NCBI GenBank assembly: GCA_038850275.1
Contig: JAWCLZ010000001.1
Location: forward strand, 62,001-126,000
DNA: 64,000 nucleotides
Origin: JAWCLZ01 sp038850275
GTDB taxonomy: Archaea; Halobacteriota; JAWCLZ01
Direction of reading: 5' to 3'
Each line of letters starts with the position of its first letter. Position 1 is the first letter of the stretch. A model generated the notes under the pieces. The model ran no database searches. It was not told the DNA's origin and worked only from the letters and a program-made list of their open reading frames with translations. This document shows, one piece after another, positions 57,788 through 64,000 of the stretch. The translations under genes and the position numbers were made by a program.

Positions 57788-60082
57788 TCAAACATAGAGG
57801 GAGGTTTCGATCCCCTTTGCCCTCTTCTGCCTTAGTTCCCTAGCAAGTCCAGTGTAGTATTTCATTGTATCAGCTGTAACACTAGGCCCTGTTTCACTTA
57901 TTGCTTTCAAGAAATGAGCTCGCTTTACCTCAGTTGCTTGCAAGCTCTCTCTAAGTGCAAATCTTCCGGCTTTCTTGCAAACCGCGGCTATATCAGCACC
58001 TGTGTATTGCTCTGTTAATTTAACAAGCTCATTCAAGTCCACATCTTGAGCAAGCGCCATCTTCCTAGTATGAACCTTAAATATCTCCAACCTAGTTTTT
58101 TCATCTGGAACTGGAACGAGTATCAACTCATCAAATCTCCCAGGCCTAAGTAGTGCTGGATCTATTATATCAGGTCGATTAGTGGCACCGATTACCACCA
58201 CTCCGCGGAGTTCTTCAAGTCCATCTAGCTCAGTTAAAAGTTGATTCACAATCCTCTCAGTCACGTGAGGCTCTCCAGCGGCCATGCCTCGCACTGGTGC
58301 AAGTGCATCTAACTCATCTAGGAAAATAATCGCAGGTGCCACTTGCCTAGCTTTCTTGAATACCTCTGCAATTCGCTTTTCACTCTCGCCATACCACTTT
58401 GATAGTAAATCGCTGCCCTTCGCAGTTATGAAATTCGCTTCACTTTCATTTGCAACTGCTTTAGCGAGAAGGGTTTTACCAGTGCCAGGCGGGCCAAATA
58501 ATAGCACACCCTTGGGGGCCTCGACTCCAATTCTCCTGAAGGCATCGGCATAGCGAAGCGGCCATTCAACCGCTTCCCTGAGTAGATTCTTGACTTCCTC
58601 TAAACCCCCTATATCTCGCCAAGTAACATTTGGTACTTCCACAAGGATCTCGCGCAATGCAGATGGAGCCACTTCCTTGAGAGCATCTTCAAAGTGCTTC
58701 CTCGTTACCACTAGATTCTCCAACACTTCCTTGGGCAAGATCTTCTGCTCTAGGTCAATTTTTGGAAGTACCTCGCGTAGTGCATTCATCGCAGCTTCTC
58801 TGCAGAGATTAGCTATATCCGCGCCAACAAAGCCATGCGTGATATCAGCGAGCTCATCTAGATCAATATCTTCAGCAAGAGGCATTCCTCGAGTGTGAAT
58901 TTGAAATATCTCTTTACGCCCATCTCGATCAGGCACCCGAAGCTCGATCTCGCGGTCAAATCTCCCTGGTCTTCGAAGCGCGGGGTCTAAGGCTTCAGGT
59001 CGATTAGTTGCACCGATCACGATCACATTCTTCCTCTCTTTCAAGCCATCCATTAATGATAGTAATTGAGCCACCACTCTTCGCTCCACTTCTCCAGTTA
59101 CCTCTGCACGCCTAGGTGCAATTGAATCTATTTCATCTATGAATATGATCGCAGGGGCATTTTCCTCAGCTTCTTTGAAAACATCCCTCAATCGCTGCTC
59201 ACTCTCGCCATAGAATTTAGACATTATTTCAGGACCATTTACAGAGGTGAAATAAGCATCACTTTCATTTGCAACTGCTTTAGCAAGCAATGTTTTCCCA
59301 GTACCAGGGGGTCCGTATATTAAGACTCCCTTTGGAGGCCTTATTCCCAAGCGATCAAATAACTCTGGGTGCTTCAAAGGCAGCTCTACCATCTCGCGGA
59401 GCTTTTGAATCACATGCTTCAAACCACCTACGTCGTCATAGGTTACCTCAGGTATTTCTCGCTTGGGAATCTCCACCGCTTCTGGTAAAAGCTCTATTTC
59501 AGTATTCTCAGTGATTTTAACAATACCCCCTGGATTTGTGCTAACCACAATTAATTTTATCTCCCCCAGGCCAAAAGCAGGGGCTTCGAAGAAATCGTGG
59601 AAGAATTCCTCAAAGAGGACATCGCTACCGAAGCTCCTCTTTGGTCTGCGAAATGTAGAAGTGCTTAAAATATCACCTTGATTTACAGTTCTATTCATAA
59701 AACTAGCTTTCAAGCTCTCACTTGAAGCATAAATACGCAAGCCCTTTTGAGCCGGAGCGAGGGTGACTTTCTTTGCCTCTCTCCATTCAGCCGGGCTAAC
59801 TTCAACGTAGTCCCCAATTCCCACACCTACATTTGAGCGAATGAGTCCATCCATTCTGATGATATCCAATCCTTCATCAGAGGGATAAGCCCTCCCTACT
59901 ATTGCACTTGTAGTTTTACTTCCAACTAACTCTACAACATCCCCAATTTTAACTCCAATTTGATTTCTAAATTCCTCTCCAATTCTAACAATTCCCCTGC
60001 CTACGTCATGTTGATCTGCCTCAGCGACTTTTAATCTAATGGACTTAGCCCGGCCTGGTTTACTTAACTTTTTCTCGCTCAT
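57788..60082 (-). CDS. CDC48/VCP-like AAA+ ATPase
   Basis: About 764 aa. N-domain (1-180) with a double-psi barrel (RLKVAEADQHDVGRGIVRIG), then two AAA modules: first GPPGTGKTLLAKAVANESDA with IIFIDEIDSIAPRR, second GPPGTGKTLLAKAVANESEA with IIFLDELDALAPVR; both arginine fingers (RRPGRFDREI, RPGRFDELI) are present. It unfolds proteins in the cytoplasm. The chain ends ...LYV, a hydrophobic-Tyr-X tail like those that dock ATPases onto the 20S proteasome. Start at ATG 60082 (MSEKKLSK); GTG codons precede it. Confidence 0.96.
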   Translation of the reverse strand: MSEKKLSKPGRAKSIRLKVAEADQHDVGRGIVRIGEEFRNQIGVKIGDVVELVGSKTTSAIVGRAYPSDEGLDIIRMDGLIRSNVGVGIGDYVEVSPAEWREAKKVTLAPAQKGLRIYASSESLKASFMNRTVNQGDILSTSTFRRPKRSFGSDVLFEEFFHDFFEAPAFGLGEIKLIVVSTNPGGIVKITENTEIELLPEAVEIPKREIPEVTYDDVGGLKHVIQKLREMVELPLKHPELFDRLGIRPPKGVLIYGPPGTGKTLLAKAVANESDAYFTSVNGPEIMSKFYGESEQRLRDVFKEAEENAPAIIFIDEIDSIAPRRAEVTGEVERRVVAQLLSLMDGLKERKNVIVIGATNRPEALDPALRRPGRFDREIELRVPDRDGRKEIFQIHTRGMPLAEDIDLDELADITHGFVGADIANLCREAAMNALREVLPKIDLEQKILPKEVLENLVVTRKHFEDALKEVAPSALREILVEVPNVTWRDIGGLEEVKNLLREAVEWPLRYADAFRRIGVEAPKGVLLFGPPGTGKTLLAKAVANESEANFITAKGSDLLSKWYGESEKRIAEVFKKARQVAPAIIFLDELDALAPVRGMAAGEPHVTERIVNQLLTELDGLEELRGVVVIGATNRPDIIDPALLRPGRFDELILVPVPDEKTRLEIFKVHTRKMALAQDVDLNELVKLTEQYTGADIAAVCKKAGRFALRESLQATEVKRAHFLKAISETGPSVTADTMKYYTGLARELRQKRAKGIETSLYV

Positions 60083-60155
60083 CACCACCACCGCATACCA
60101 AGAGTATTGTTGATCAATATAGATAAAACTGATGTTCCAGTATATTTCGATTGTA

Positions 60156-60590
60156 TCACTTATTCAACATATTTTGACTGTGCCTTTCCACTATTCTACT
60201 GAAGATCTTAGCAGTGGAACAAAGTTCGCAATCTTCAAACTTCTCAATCCTTACAACCTTCGCCTTTATACCTCTCTTACTTAATTCATTCTCCAACCAA
60301 GCTTCATCAAACTTTTGGTCAAATCCAAGTGCAATGATATCTGGTTTAATTTGAAAAAGCGGCTCGAAAATATCACTTTCGCTACCTAGAATTGCTTCAT
60401 CAACGATCTTAAGCGCTTTAACCATGCGCAAGCGCTGGTTCTCTGGAATAACTGGCTTTGGCTTGTGCTTAATATTGACATCTCTAGCTACAATTACAAA
60501 AAGCTCATCCCCTAGTTTTTTTGCCTCCTCAAGATATGCTATGTGCCCTGGATGAAGGATGTCGAAAGTTCCAGTTGCAAGTACTCTCAT
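60156..60590 (-). CDS. ribL: FAD synthetase, archaeal RibL type
   Basis: 144 aa nucleotidyltransferase making FAD from FMN and ATP. Motifs: LATGTFDILHPGHIAYLEEA with the HxGH site, ARDVNIKHKPKP, IPENQRLRMVKALKIVDEAI and the archaeal cysteines FEDCELCSTAKIF. It completes the flavin route with RibB and RibK. A tandem duplication covers its start region: a second copy of the ATG lies 35 bases upstream but out of frame. Family relatives also include cytidylyltransferases, but the CxxC near the end fits RibL. Confidence 0.9.
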   Translation of the reverse strand: MRVLATGTFDILHPGHIAYLEEAKKLGDELFVIVARDVNIKHKPKPVIPENQRLRMVKALKIVDEAILGSESDIFEPLFQIKPDIIALGFDQKFDEAWLENELSKRGIKAKVVRIEKFEDCELCSTAKIFSRIVERHSQNMLNK

Positions 60591-60638
60591 GTTTCCTCTT
60601 TATTTCCAGTTGGAAGTACTCTCATCTTTCTCTTTATT
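60569..60638. repeat. 35-bp imperfect tandem duplication across the ribL start
   Basis: Copies at about 60569-60603 and 60604-60638 share TTCCAGTTGCAAGTACTCTC and CAT on the plus strand with one substitution (C/G) and one indel near the end. On the minus strand the outer copy gives ATG at 60625 opening a 12-codon frame (MRVLPTGNKEET) whose TGA overlaps the ribL ATG as ATGA. Confidence 0.85.
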
Positions 60639-61032
60639 CTTTATTATCAAATTCAATATCAAGTACCTTTAAATTCCTTTCCCTTCCAAATGAATCATAG
60701 CAGCACCAGTTTACCTCTCTATAGGGATAGCAAGTGATTATATGATACCTCCCGCACTTGGCAAAAAGCTCAAGGTCTGCTTTACTGGGCTTGAGATTAG
60801 AAGAACAATGGCTATGTACAGTGCCAATGACGCTTGTATCCAATGGCATCATATCAAGTCTTAAAATAGCACTTATATTTGAGCTCTCAGTGCCAGGAAG
60901 GATTAAGACCTCGGTAATAACATCTTTTTCTACTCGAAGCAAGCCAGCAAATTCCCTAGGATGGGAATCTCTGCTTACGGCTAAAATGAATTTCAAGGTA
61001 TCCCGCGCGATACCCTTAACCTCTTTTTTCAT
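60634..61032 (-). CDS. JAMM/MPN-domain metalloprotease-like protein
   Basis: About 132 aa. The JAMM motif is complete: Glu in HPREFAGLL, then TVHSHCSSNLKPSKADLELF giving H-x-H-x10-D. Archaeal JAMM proteins remove ubiquitin-like SAMP modifiers or process thiolated carriers; others act in siderophore or cysteine biosynthesis. No SAMP or E1-like gene is nearby, so the substrate is open. Its start overlaps the DHS stop by 17 bases; ribL follows after about 43 bases. Confidence 0.85.
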   Translation of the reverse strand: MKKEVKGIARDTLKFILAVSRDSHPREFAGLLRVEKDVITEVLILPGTESSNISAILRLDMMPLDTSVIGTVHSHCSSNLKPSKADLELFAKCGRYHIITCYPYREVNWCCYDSFGRERNLKVLDIEFDNKE

Positions 61033-61960
61033 CCCTACCCTCAATTCTACTTCTAACTGCAGCTACTATTAATGGCAATGCAATTGTTGCATCGCAATAA
61101 ACAGTCACCAGCTTAGCATCACTAGCGATTTTACCCCAGGAGATCGCTTCTTCAAGAGTGGCGCCTGAGAGTCCGCCGTGTTCAGGTCTATCCATTGTTA
61201 TTTGAATTGCATAGTTAATATAATTTGGTGATATCAACATTGACTGCAAAATGAAGTTCTTAGGCAATCCCCCTCCTATGAACATAGCACCATTTTTTTT
61301 GGAGTTGAAGCAAATCTCCACTATTTCTCTTATATCTTTAAGGACATTGAGGGTTATTTGAGAGCGCAGCGAGGCATGCAGCCCAATTATGGAATCCGCT
61401 AATCCTGGGCAGAAGATTGGAATTTTATTCTTAGCAGCTGCACTTAAAATAGAGCTTTCAGCATTAATTCGCAGACCGATTTCATAAAGCAATTCTCGAG
61501 TAGATAGCTCTTGTTTCTCAATTTCCATTAAAATTTCCCCTACCTTCTTTTCCAATAATTCAAAATGTTCCATAGGGGTGTAAACATCATATATTCGATT
61601 AATTCCCTCTTCATATAGCGCTCGATCATCTGCAGCACTTGATCCCTTATAATGCCTTCCACCGAATGCTTCCAGTAAATCGTGGACCAGATTAGCTCCA
61701 GTGGTGACAAGTACATCAATGTAGCCAAGTTGAATTAAATCCACGATAACTTGCCTTAAACCAGCAGGTACAAGTGCGCCTGCTAAGCCAAAGAATTTCT
61801 TAACTTTTTTATCCCTAAGCATCTCTTCATAAATATTAACTGCTTCACTTAGCCTGTGGGCTCCGAAGGCACAGCTTCCCATTTCTTTCAAAAGTTGATC
61901 TACACTTATCCTTGGCTTTATCTTCAAATGCTTTATCGCTTGCTTAAATTGATCTAGCAT
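61016..61960 (-). CDS. Deoxyhypusine synthase
   Basis: About 314 aa. MGSCAFGAHRLSEAVNIYEE, KFFGLAGALVPAGLRQVIVD, DVLVTTGANLVHDLLEAFGG, IFCPGLADSIIGLH, MFIGGGLPKNFILQSM (catalytic Lys position) and the NAD-site region LEEAISWGKI, VYCDATIALPLIVAAV. DHS attaches an aminobutyl group to a lysine of aIF5A. The GGGLPKN form of the active-site loop also occurs in DHS-like proteins, so some doubt on substrate remains, but the aIF5A gene two positions upstream supports DHS. ATG 61960 is preceded by GAGGAG. Confidence 0.88.
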   Translation of the reverse strand: MLDQFKQAIKHLKIKPRISVDQLLKEMGSCAFGAHRLSEAVNIYEEMLRDKKVKKFFGLAGALVPAGLRQVIVDLIQLGYIDVLVTTGANLVHDLLEAFGGRHYKGSSAADDRALYEEGINRIYDVYTPMEHFELLEKKVGEILMEIEKQELSTRELLYEIGLRINAESSILSAAAKNKIPIFCPGLADSIIGLHASLRSQITLNVLKDIREIVEICFNSKKNGAMFIGGGLPKNFILQSMLISPNYINYAIQITMDRPEHGGLSGATLEEAISWGKIASDAKLVTVYCDATIALPLIVAAVRSRIEGRDEKRG

Positions 61961-62813
61961 GATAACTCCTCGCTGCGATGAATTCACGCACCAATTTAGC
62001 GCCTAAGAGTGCAGTTTCACCTCGATCATAATCTGGAGCAATTTCCACGATGTCAAAGCCAGCTACGCGAGGGGCAAGAGCTCTAATGGCTTTCTTCAAC
62101 TCAATTGAACTCAAGCCAAAGGGCTCAGGGGTGGAAACAGCGGGAGCGAAGGCTGGGTCTAAAACATCAAAGTCTATTGATAAATAGATATTCTCAGGCT
62201 TTAAATACCCAAGTACTTCTTTAACGATATTCTCAATGCCTAAAGCTGCTACCTGCTCAGCACTGTAATAGCGCAGGTTTTTATCGGCAAAGCTATATTC
62301 CTCTTTAGTGCCACTTCTAATTCCAATTGCCACATAGTTTTCTCTACCAAGGTATTTCACTATATGATATGAAACGCAAGCGTGGTTGAATTTAACATTC
62401 AAGTACTTCTTCCTTAAGTCAAAATGGGCATCGAAAATGACAGCTGCTATTTGCTTGAAGGATTTAATGCAAGCATAGCTTAGTGAATGCTCTCCACCCA
62501 GCATTATTGGTATTTTACCATCATTCACTATCCCTTGAGTGCATTTCTGCACTAGCTCAAGTGTTTCTTCTACCCTTGGACTTACTTGGAGGTCGCCTAA
62601 ATCACAGATCTTAACACTCTCGAGGTCTATTTTATATTCATGTATATAGGTTTCAAAATTGTAGCTAGCGCGCCTTATCTCAGCTGGTGCATTCCTAGCT
62701 CCTGATCTAAAGGAAGAAGTGCCATCGAATGGAGCGCCGTATATCACAAAATCAGCTTCTTCATAGCTAGAATTTGCATCTGCAAAAAATGGCTTAACAA
62801 GCAAACATCTCAC
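61944..62813 (-). CDS. speB: Agmatinase / ureohydrolase
   Basis: 289 aa. Ureohydrolase metal sites: MLGGEHSLSYACIKSF (His), VIFDAHFDLRKKYLN (DAHxD) and LSIDFDVLDPAFAPAVSTPE (DxD). PFDGTSSFRSGARNAPAEIR and GFDIVEIAPDYDRGETALLG are typical of archaeal agmatinase. It yields putrescine from agmatine, or an aminopropyl derivative. GTG start overlaps the aIF5A stop (GTGA), and DHS overlaps its end, tying it to hypusine formation. Confidence 0.92.
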   Translation of the reverse strand: MRCLLVKPFFADANSSYEEADFVIYGAPFDGTSSFRSGARNAPAEIRRASYNFETYIHEYKIDLESVKICDLGDLQVSPRVEETLELVQKCTQGIVNDGKIPIMLGGEHSLSYACIKSFKQIAAVIFDAHFDLRKKYLNVKFNHACVSYHIVKYLGRENYVAIGIRSGTKEEYSFADKNLRYYSAEQVAALGIENIVKEVLGYLKPENIYLSIDFDVLDPAFAPAVSTPEPFGLSSIELKKAIRALAPRVAGFDIVEIAPDYDRGETALLGAKLVREFIAARSYHARSI

Positions 62814-63193
62814 CTGATATCAAGTTTTACCTTTCCCATAGCAGTGAGATAAGGCACTTCCTCTCCAACTTTTATTCTAACTTTATCCTCAGGAGCAAGC
62901 TTTAGCTCAAATGTGGAATAATCATCTAAGTCCATGAGCTGAGCAATATCCCCAGAGATGGAGAGCACTTGCGCTCGCTTTCTCTCAACGATTGGCACAT
63001 AGATTTTAGCATCAACTGGGGAAACTATGGATCGCTTTTGCCCATCGAAGATTCCAATCGCATCTACACGCGCTTTAGCAGAACCGTGTTTCCCTGGTTT
63101 AGAGTGGGTTATACTTAAAATAATGCAGGGCTCTTCATCTATTACTACATAGCGTCCTTCCTTCAATTTTCCAACTTCAGTTTGTTCCTTCAT
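62810..63193 (-). CDS. Translation initiation factor aIF5A
   Basis: 127 aa. LKEGRYVVIDEEPCIILSIT, then the hypusine loop HSKPGKHGSAKARVDAIGIF, whose Lys in GKHG is the modification site, and a C-terminal OB fold (RAQVLSISGDIAQLMDLDDY). It relieves ribosomes stalled at difficult peptide bonds. First gene of the aIF5A-agmatinase-DHS-JAMM-ribL run; GGAGG precedes its ATG. Confidence 0.96.
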   Translation of the reverse strand: MKEQTEVGKLKEGRYVVIDEEPCIILSITHSKPGKHGSAKARVDAIGIFDGQKRSIVSPVDAKIYVPIVERKRAQVLSISGDIAQLMDLDDYSTFELKLAPEDKVRIKVGEEVPYLTAMGKVKLDIR

Positions 63194-63303
63194 AGATTTC
63201 CTCCTTCATCGCGAACAGCGCATATATTTGCATATGGAATAATAAGCTTTTCATAGTCATTTACTTTAATAATATGAATGGCATTGAATGGAGGAATTAA
63301 TGT

Positions 63304-63579
63304 TTGGATGAGCATTTGCTTACGATAAAAAACATGGTTACAAATTGGTATGAGGTGTATAAAAGGATGGAGCGTGATGAATCAGTAATAGTCATGTTTA
63401 TTGATGTTATAAATAGACTCGCGGAGACGTATCTCGCTGAGCTATATAGAACTAATTCAATAAGCCCTGAGGATTACTCAGAGATGATGGCTTACTTCGA
63501 AGAATTGGTAAAAAAATTAATTAAAGAGTTTGGATATGAAAATACTGTTTTCTTATGGGACCACATAAGAGGATGCTAA
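63304..63579 (+). CDS. Small helical protein of unknown function, 91 aa
   Basis: All-helical by composition, acidic: MVTNWYEVYKRMERDESVIV, MFIDVINRLAETYLAELYRT, SPEDYSEMMAYFEELVKKLI. No membrane segment, one Cys at the end. It starts with TTG at 63304, 9 bases after GGAGG; an ATG at 63300 opens only a three-codon frame. No family recognised. About 120 bases upstream of gar1. Confidence 0.6.
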   Translation: MDEHLLTIKNMVTNWYEVYKRMERDESVIVMFIDVINRLAETYLAELYRTNSISPEDYSEMMAYFEELVKKLIKEFGYENTVFLWDHIRGC

Positions 63580-63650
63580 TTTCTTGGCGTTATTTCAAAG
63601 CTTTTCTTGAATGCAGTTTGAATAAACTCAAATATATGTTTTACGAAAGT

Positions 63651-63658
63651 TTTATATA
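63651..63658 (+). promoter_or_regulatory. TATA box of the gar1-tfb operon
   Basis: CGAAAGTTTTATATA combines a BRE-like purine stretch with a TATA element. Expected initiation near 63680 gives a short leader before TTG/ATG-type start at 63698. Confidence 0.6.
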
Positions 63659-63697
63659 CTAGAAATTTCTTGTATATATTACTTTCGAGGTTTAAGT

Positions 63698-63940
63698 TTG
63701 AAAAAATTGGGTGTTGTGCTTCACGTTTCTACGCGTGGAGACTTGATCTTGAAGAGGGATAAGAGTGACTTGCTTCCTAAGTTTGATTCCATCGTAGTTG
63801 ATAAGAGACTCAGCAAGATTGGAGTGATAAGAGATATATTCGGTCCCGTGGATTCGCCTTATGTCTCTGTGAAGCCATATAAGAAAGCAATGAATGAACT
63901 CCGCGCGTTGATTGGTGAGAAACTATATGTTAAAGATTGA
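63698..63940 (+). CDS. H/ACA RNA-protein complex component Gar1
   Basis: 80 aa. KKLGVVLHVSTRGDLILKRD, VVDKRLSKIGVIRDIFGPVD and SPYVSVKPYK form the small Gar1 beta barrel. With Cbf5, Nop10 and L7Ae it makes the archaeal pseudouridylation complex. The eukaryotic glycine-arginine arms are absent, as in all archaea. It starts with TTG (63698). In many Euryarchaeota gar1 stands directly before the TFB gene, and such a start follows here. Confidence 0.9.
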   Translation: MKKLGVVLHVSTRGDLILKRDKSDLLPKFDSIVVDKRLSKIGVIRDIFGPVDSPYVSVKPYKKAMNELRALIGEKLYVKD

Positions 63941-63964
63941 AATGAGATTGAATGAGGTGAGACC

Positions 63965-64000
63965 TTGGCGAGGGAAGTTGAAAAAGAGGGAGAAAAGGAA
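63965..64000 (+). CDS. Start of a gene, probably transcription initiation factor TFB (partial)
   Basis: A TTG at 63965 preceded by GAGGTGAGA opens a frame reading AREVEKEGEKE to the window edge. Charged N-termini of this sort precede the zinc ribbon of archaeal TFB. The assignment rests mainly on the conserved gar1-tfb order; only 12 codons are visible. Confidence 0.4.
   Translation, partial: MAREVEKEGEKE

Overview
The window is archaeal chromosome: about 60 tightly packed protein genes and four tRNA genes, AT-rich, with no rRNA, CRISPR array, prophage or complete insertion sequence. Archaeal hallmarks are archaeal-type AlaRS and AspRS, RfcS, CDC48, aIF5A with deoxyhypusine synthase, Gar1, CTP-dependent RibK, RibL, GPN-loop GTPase, endonuclease Q, a CobZ-family phosphatase, the DUF2298 membrane protein and the beta subunit of acetyl-CoA decarbonylase/synthase (CdhC). 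With the KorABCD oxidoreductase and an oxygen-sensitive type of radical-SAM activase, these suggest a strict anaerobe of the methanogen/ANME/Archaeoglobus side of the Euryarchaeota. That placement is inference; no marker here settles the genus.

Layout. 1-3.2 kb: a partial membrane-anchored protein, tRNA-Leu with an unusual D-loop intron, a frameshifted UPF0251 regulator, and cdhC with a broken 3' end. 3.2-9.3 kb: orphan solute-binding lipoprotein, M29-type aminopeptidase, membrane proteins, DHH phosphoesterase, intron-containing tRNA-Lys, a decayed gene and a zinc microprotein. 9.5-12.7 kb: FKBP, a MITE-like element, a C2H2 microprotein and the TrkA-TrkH potassium system. 12.7-19.7 kb: minus-strand run of GTPase, ThrC, AlaRS, UPF0201, UPF0200 and NrdG-like genes. 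19.8-26.8 kb: regulator, sugar isomerase-like gene, GPN-loop GTPase, the overlapping ribK-ribB-dut operon, amidohydrolase (spanning a scaffold gap), tRNA-Glu, CobZ-like and DHH proteins, and a second C2H2 microprotein. 26.9-31.7 kb: cell-envelope genes (UspA, DUF2298, glycosyltransferase-flippase fusion). 31.8-39 kb: hisD-aspS and a type IV pilus-like ATPase/platform/KaiC-like operon. 39-46.6 kb: PheA, PdxT, two peptidases, two tiny convergent genes and korDABC. 46.7-54.8 kb: rfcS, glucokinase-like ROK protein, aroC-aroA, intron-containing tRNA-Asn, CBS regulator and EndoQ. 54.8-60.1 kb: MBL protein, PAC2 protein, a response regulator whose end is sequencing adapter, and CDC48. 60.1-64 kb: ribL, JAMM protein, deoxyhypusine synthase, agmatinase, aIF5A, a small protein, Gar1 and the start of a probable TFB gene.

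Functional threads: riboflavin/FAD synthesis (RibB, RibK, RibL), the aromatic pathway (AroC, AroA, PheA), hypusine modification (aIF5A, agmatinase, DHS), and protein quality control (CDC48 ending in a proteasome-docking type tail, PAC2). Small zinc proteins are abundant: at least eight short ORFs have Cys/His pairs.

Two cautions. The sequence is a draft: a near-perfect reverse complement of the Illumina P5 adapter lies at 57137-57165, and the ten Ns at 24272-24281 look like a spurious scaffold gap. Several frame breaks may also be errors. No complete new multi-gene system could be demonstrated; the best candidates for something undescribed are the 106-bp inverted-repeat element at 10266-10371, the D-loop intron of tRNA-Leu, and the paired C2H2 microproteins.
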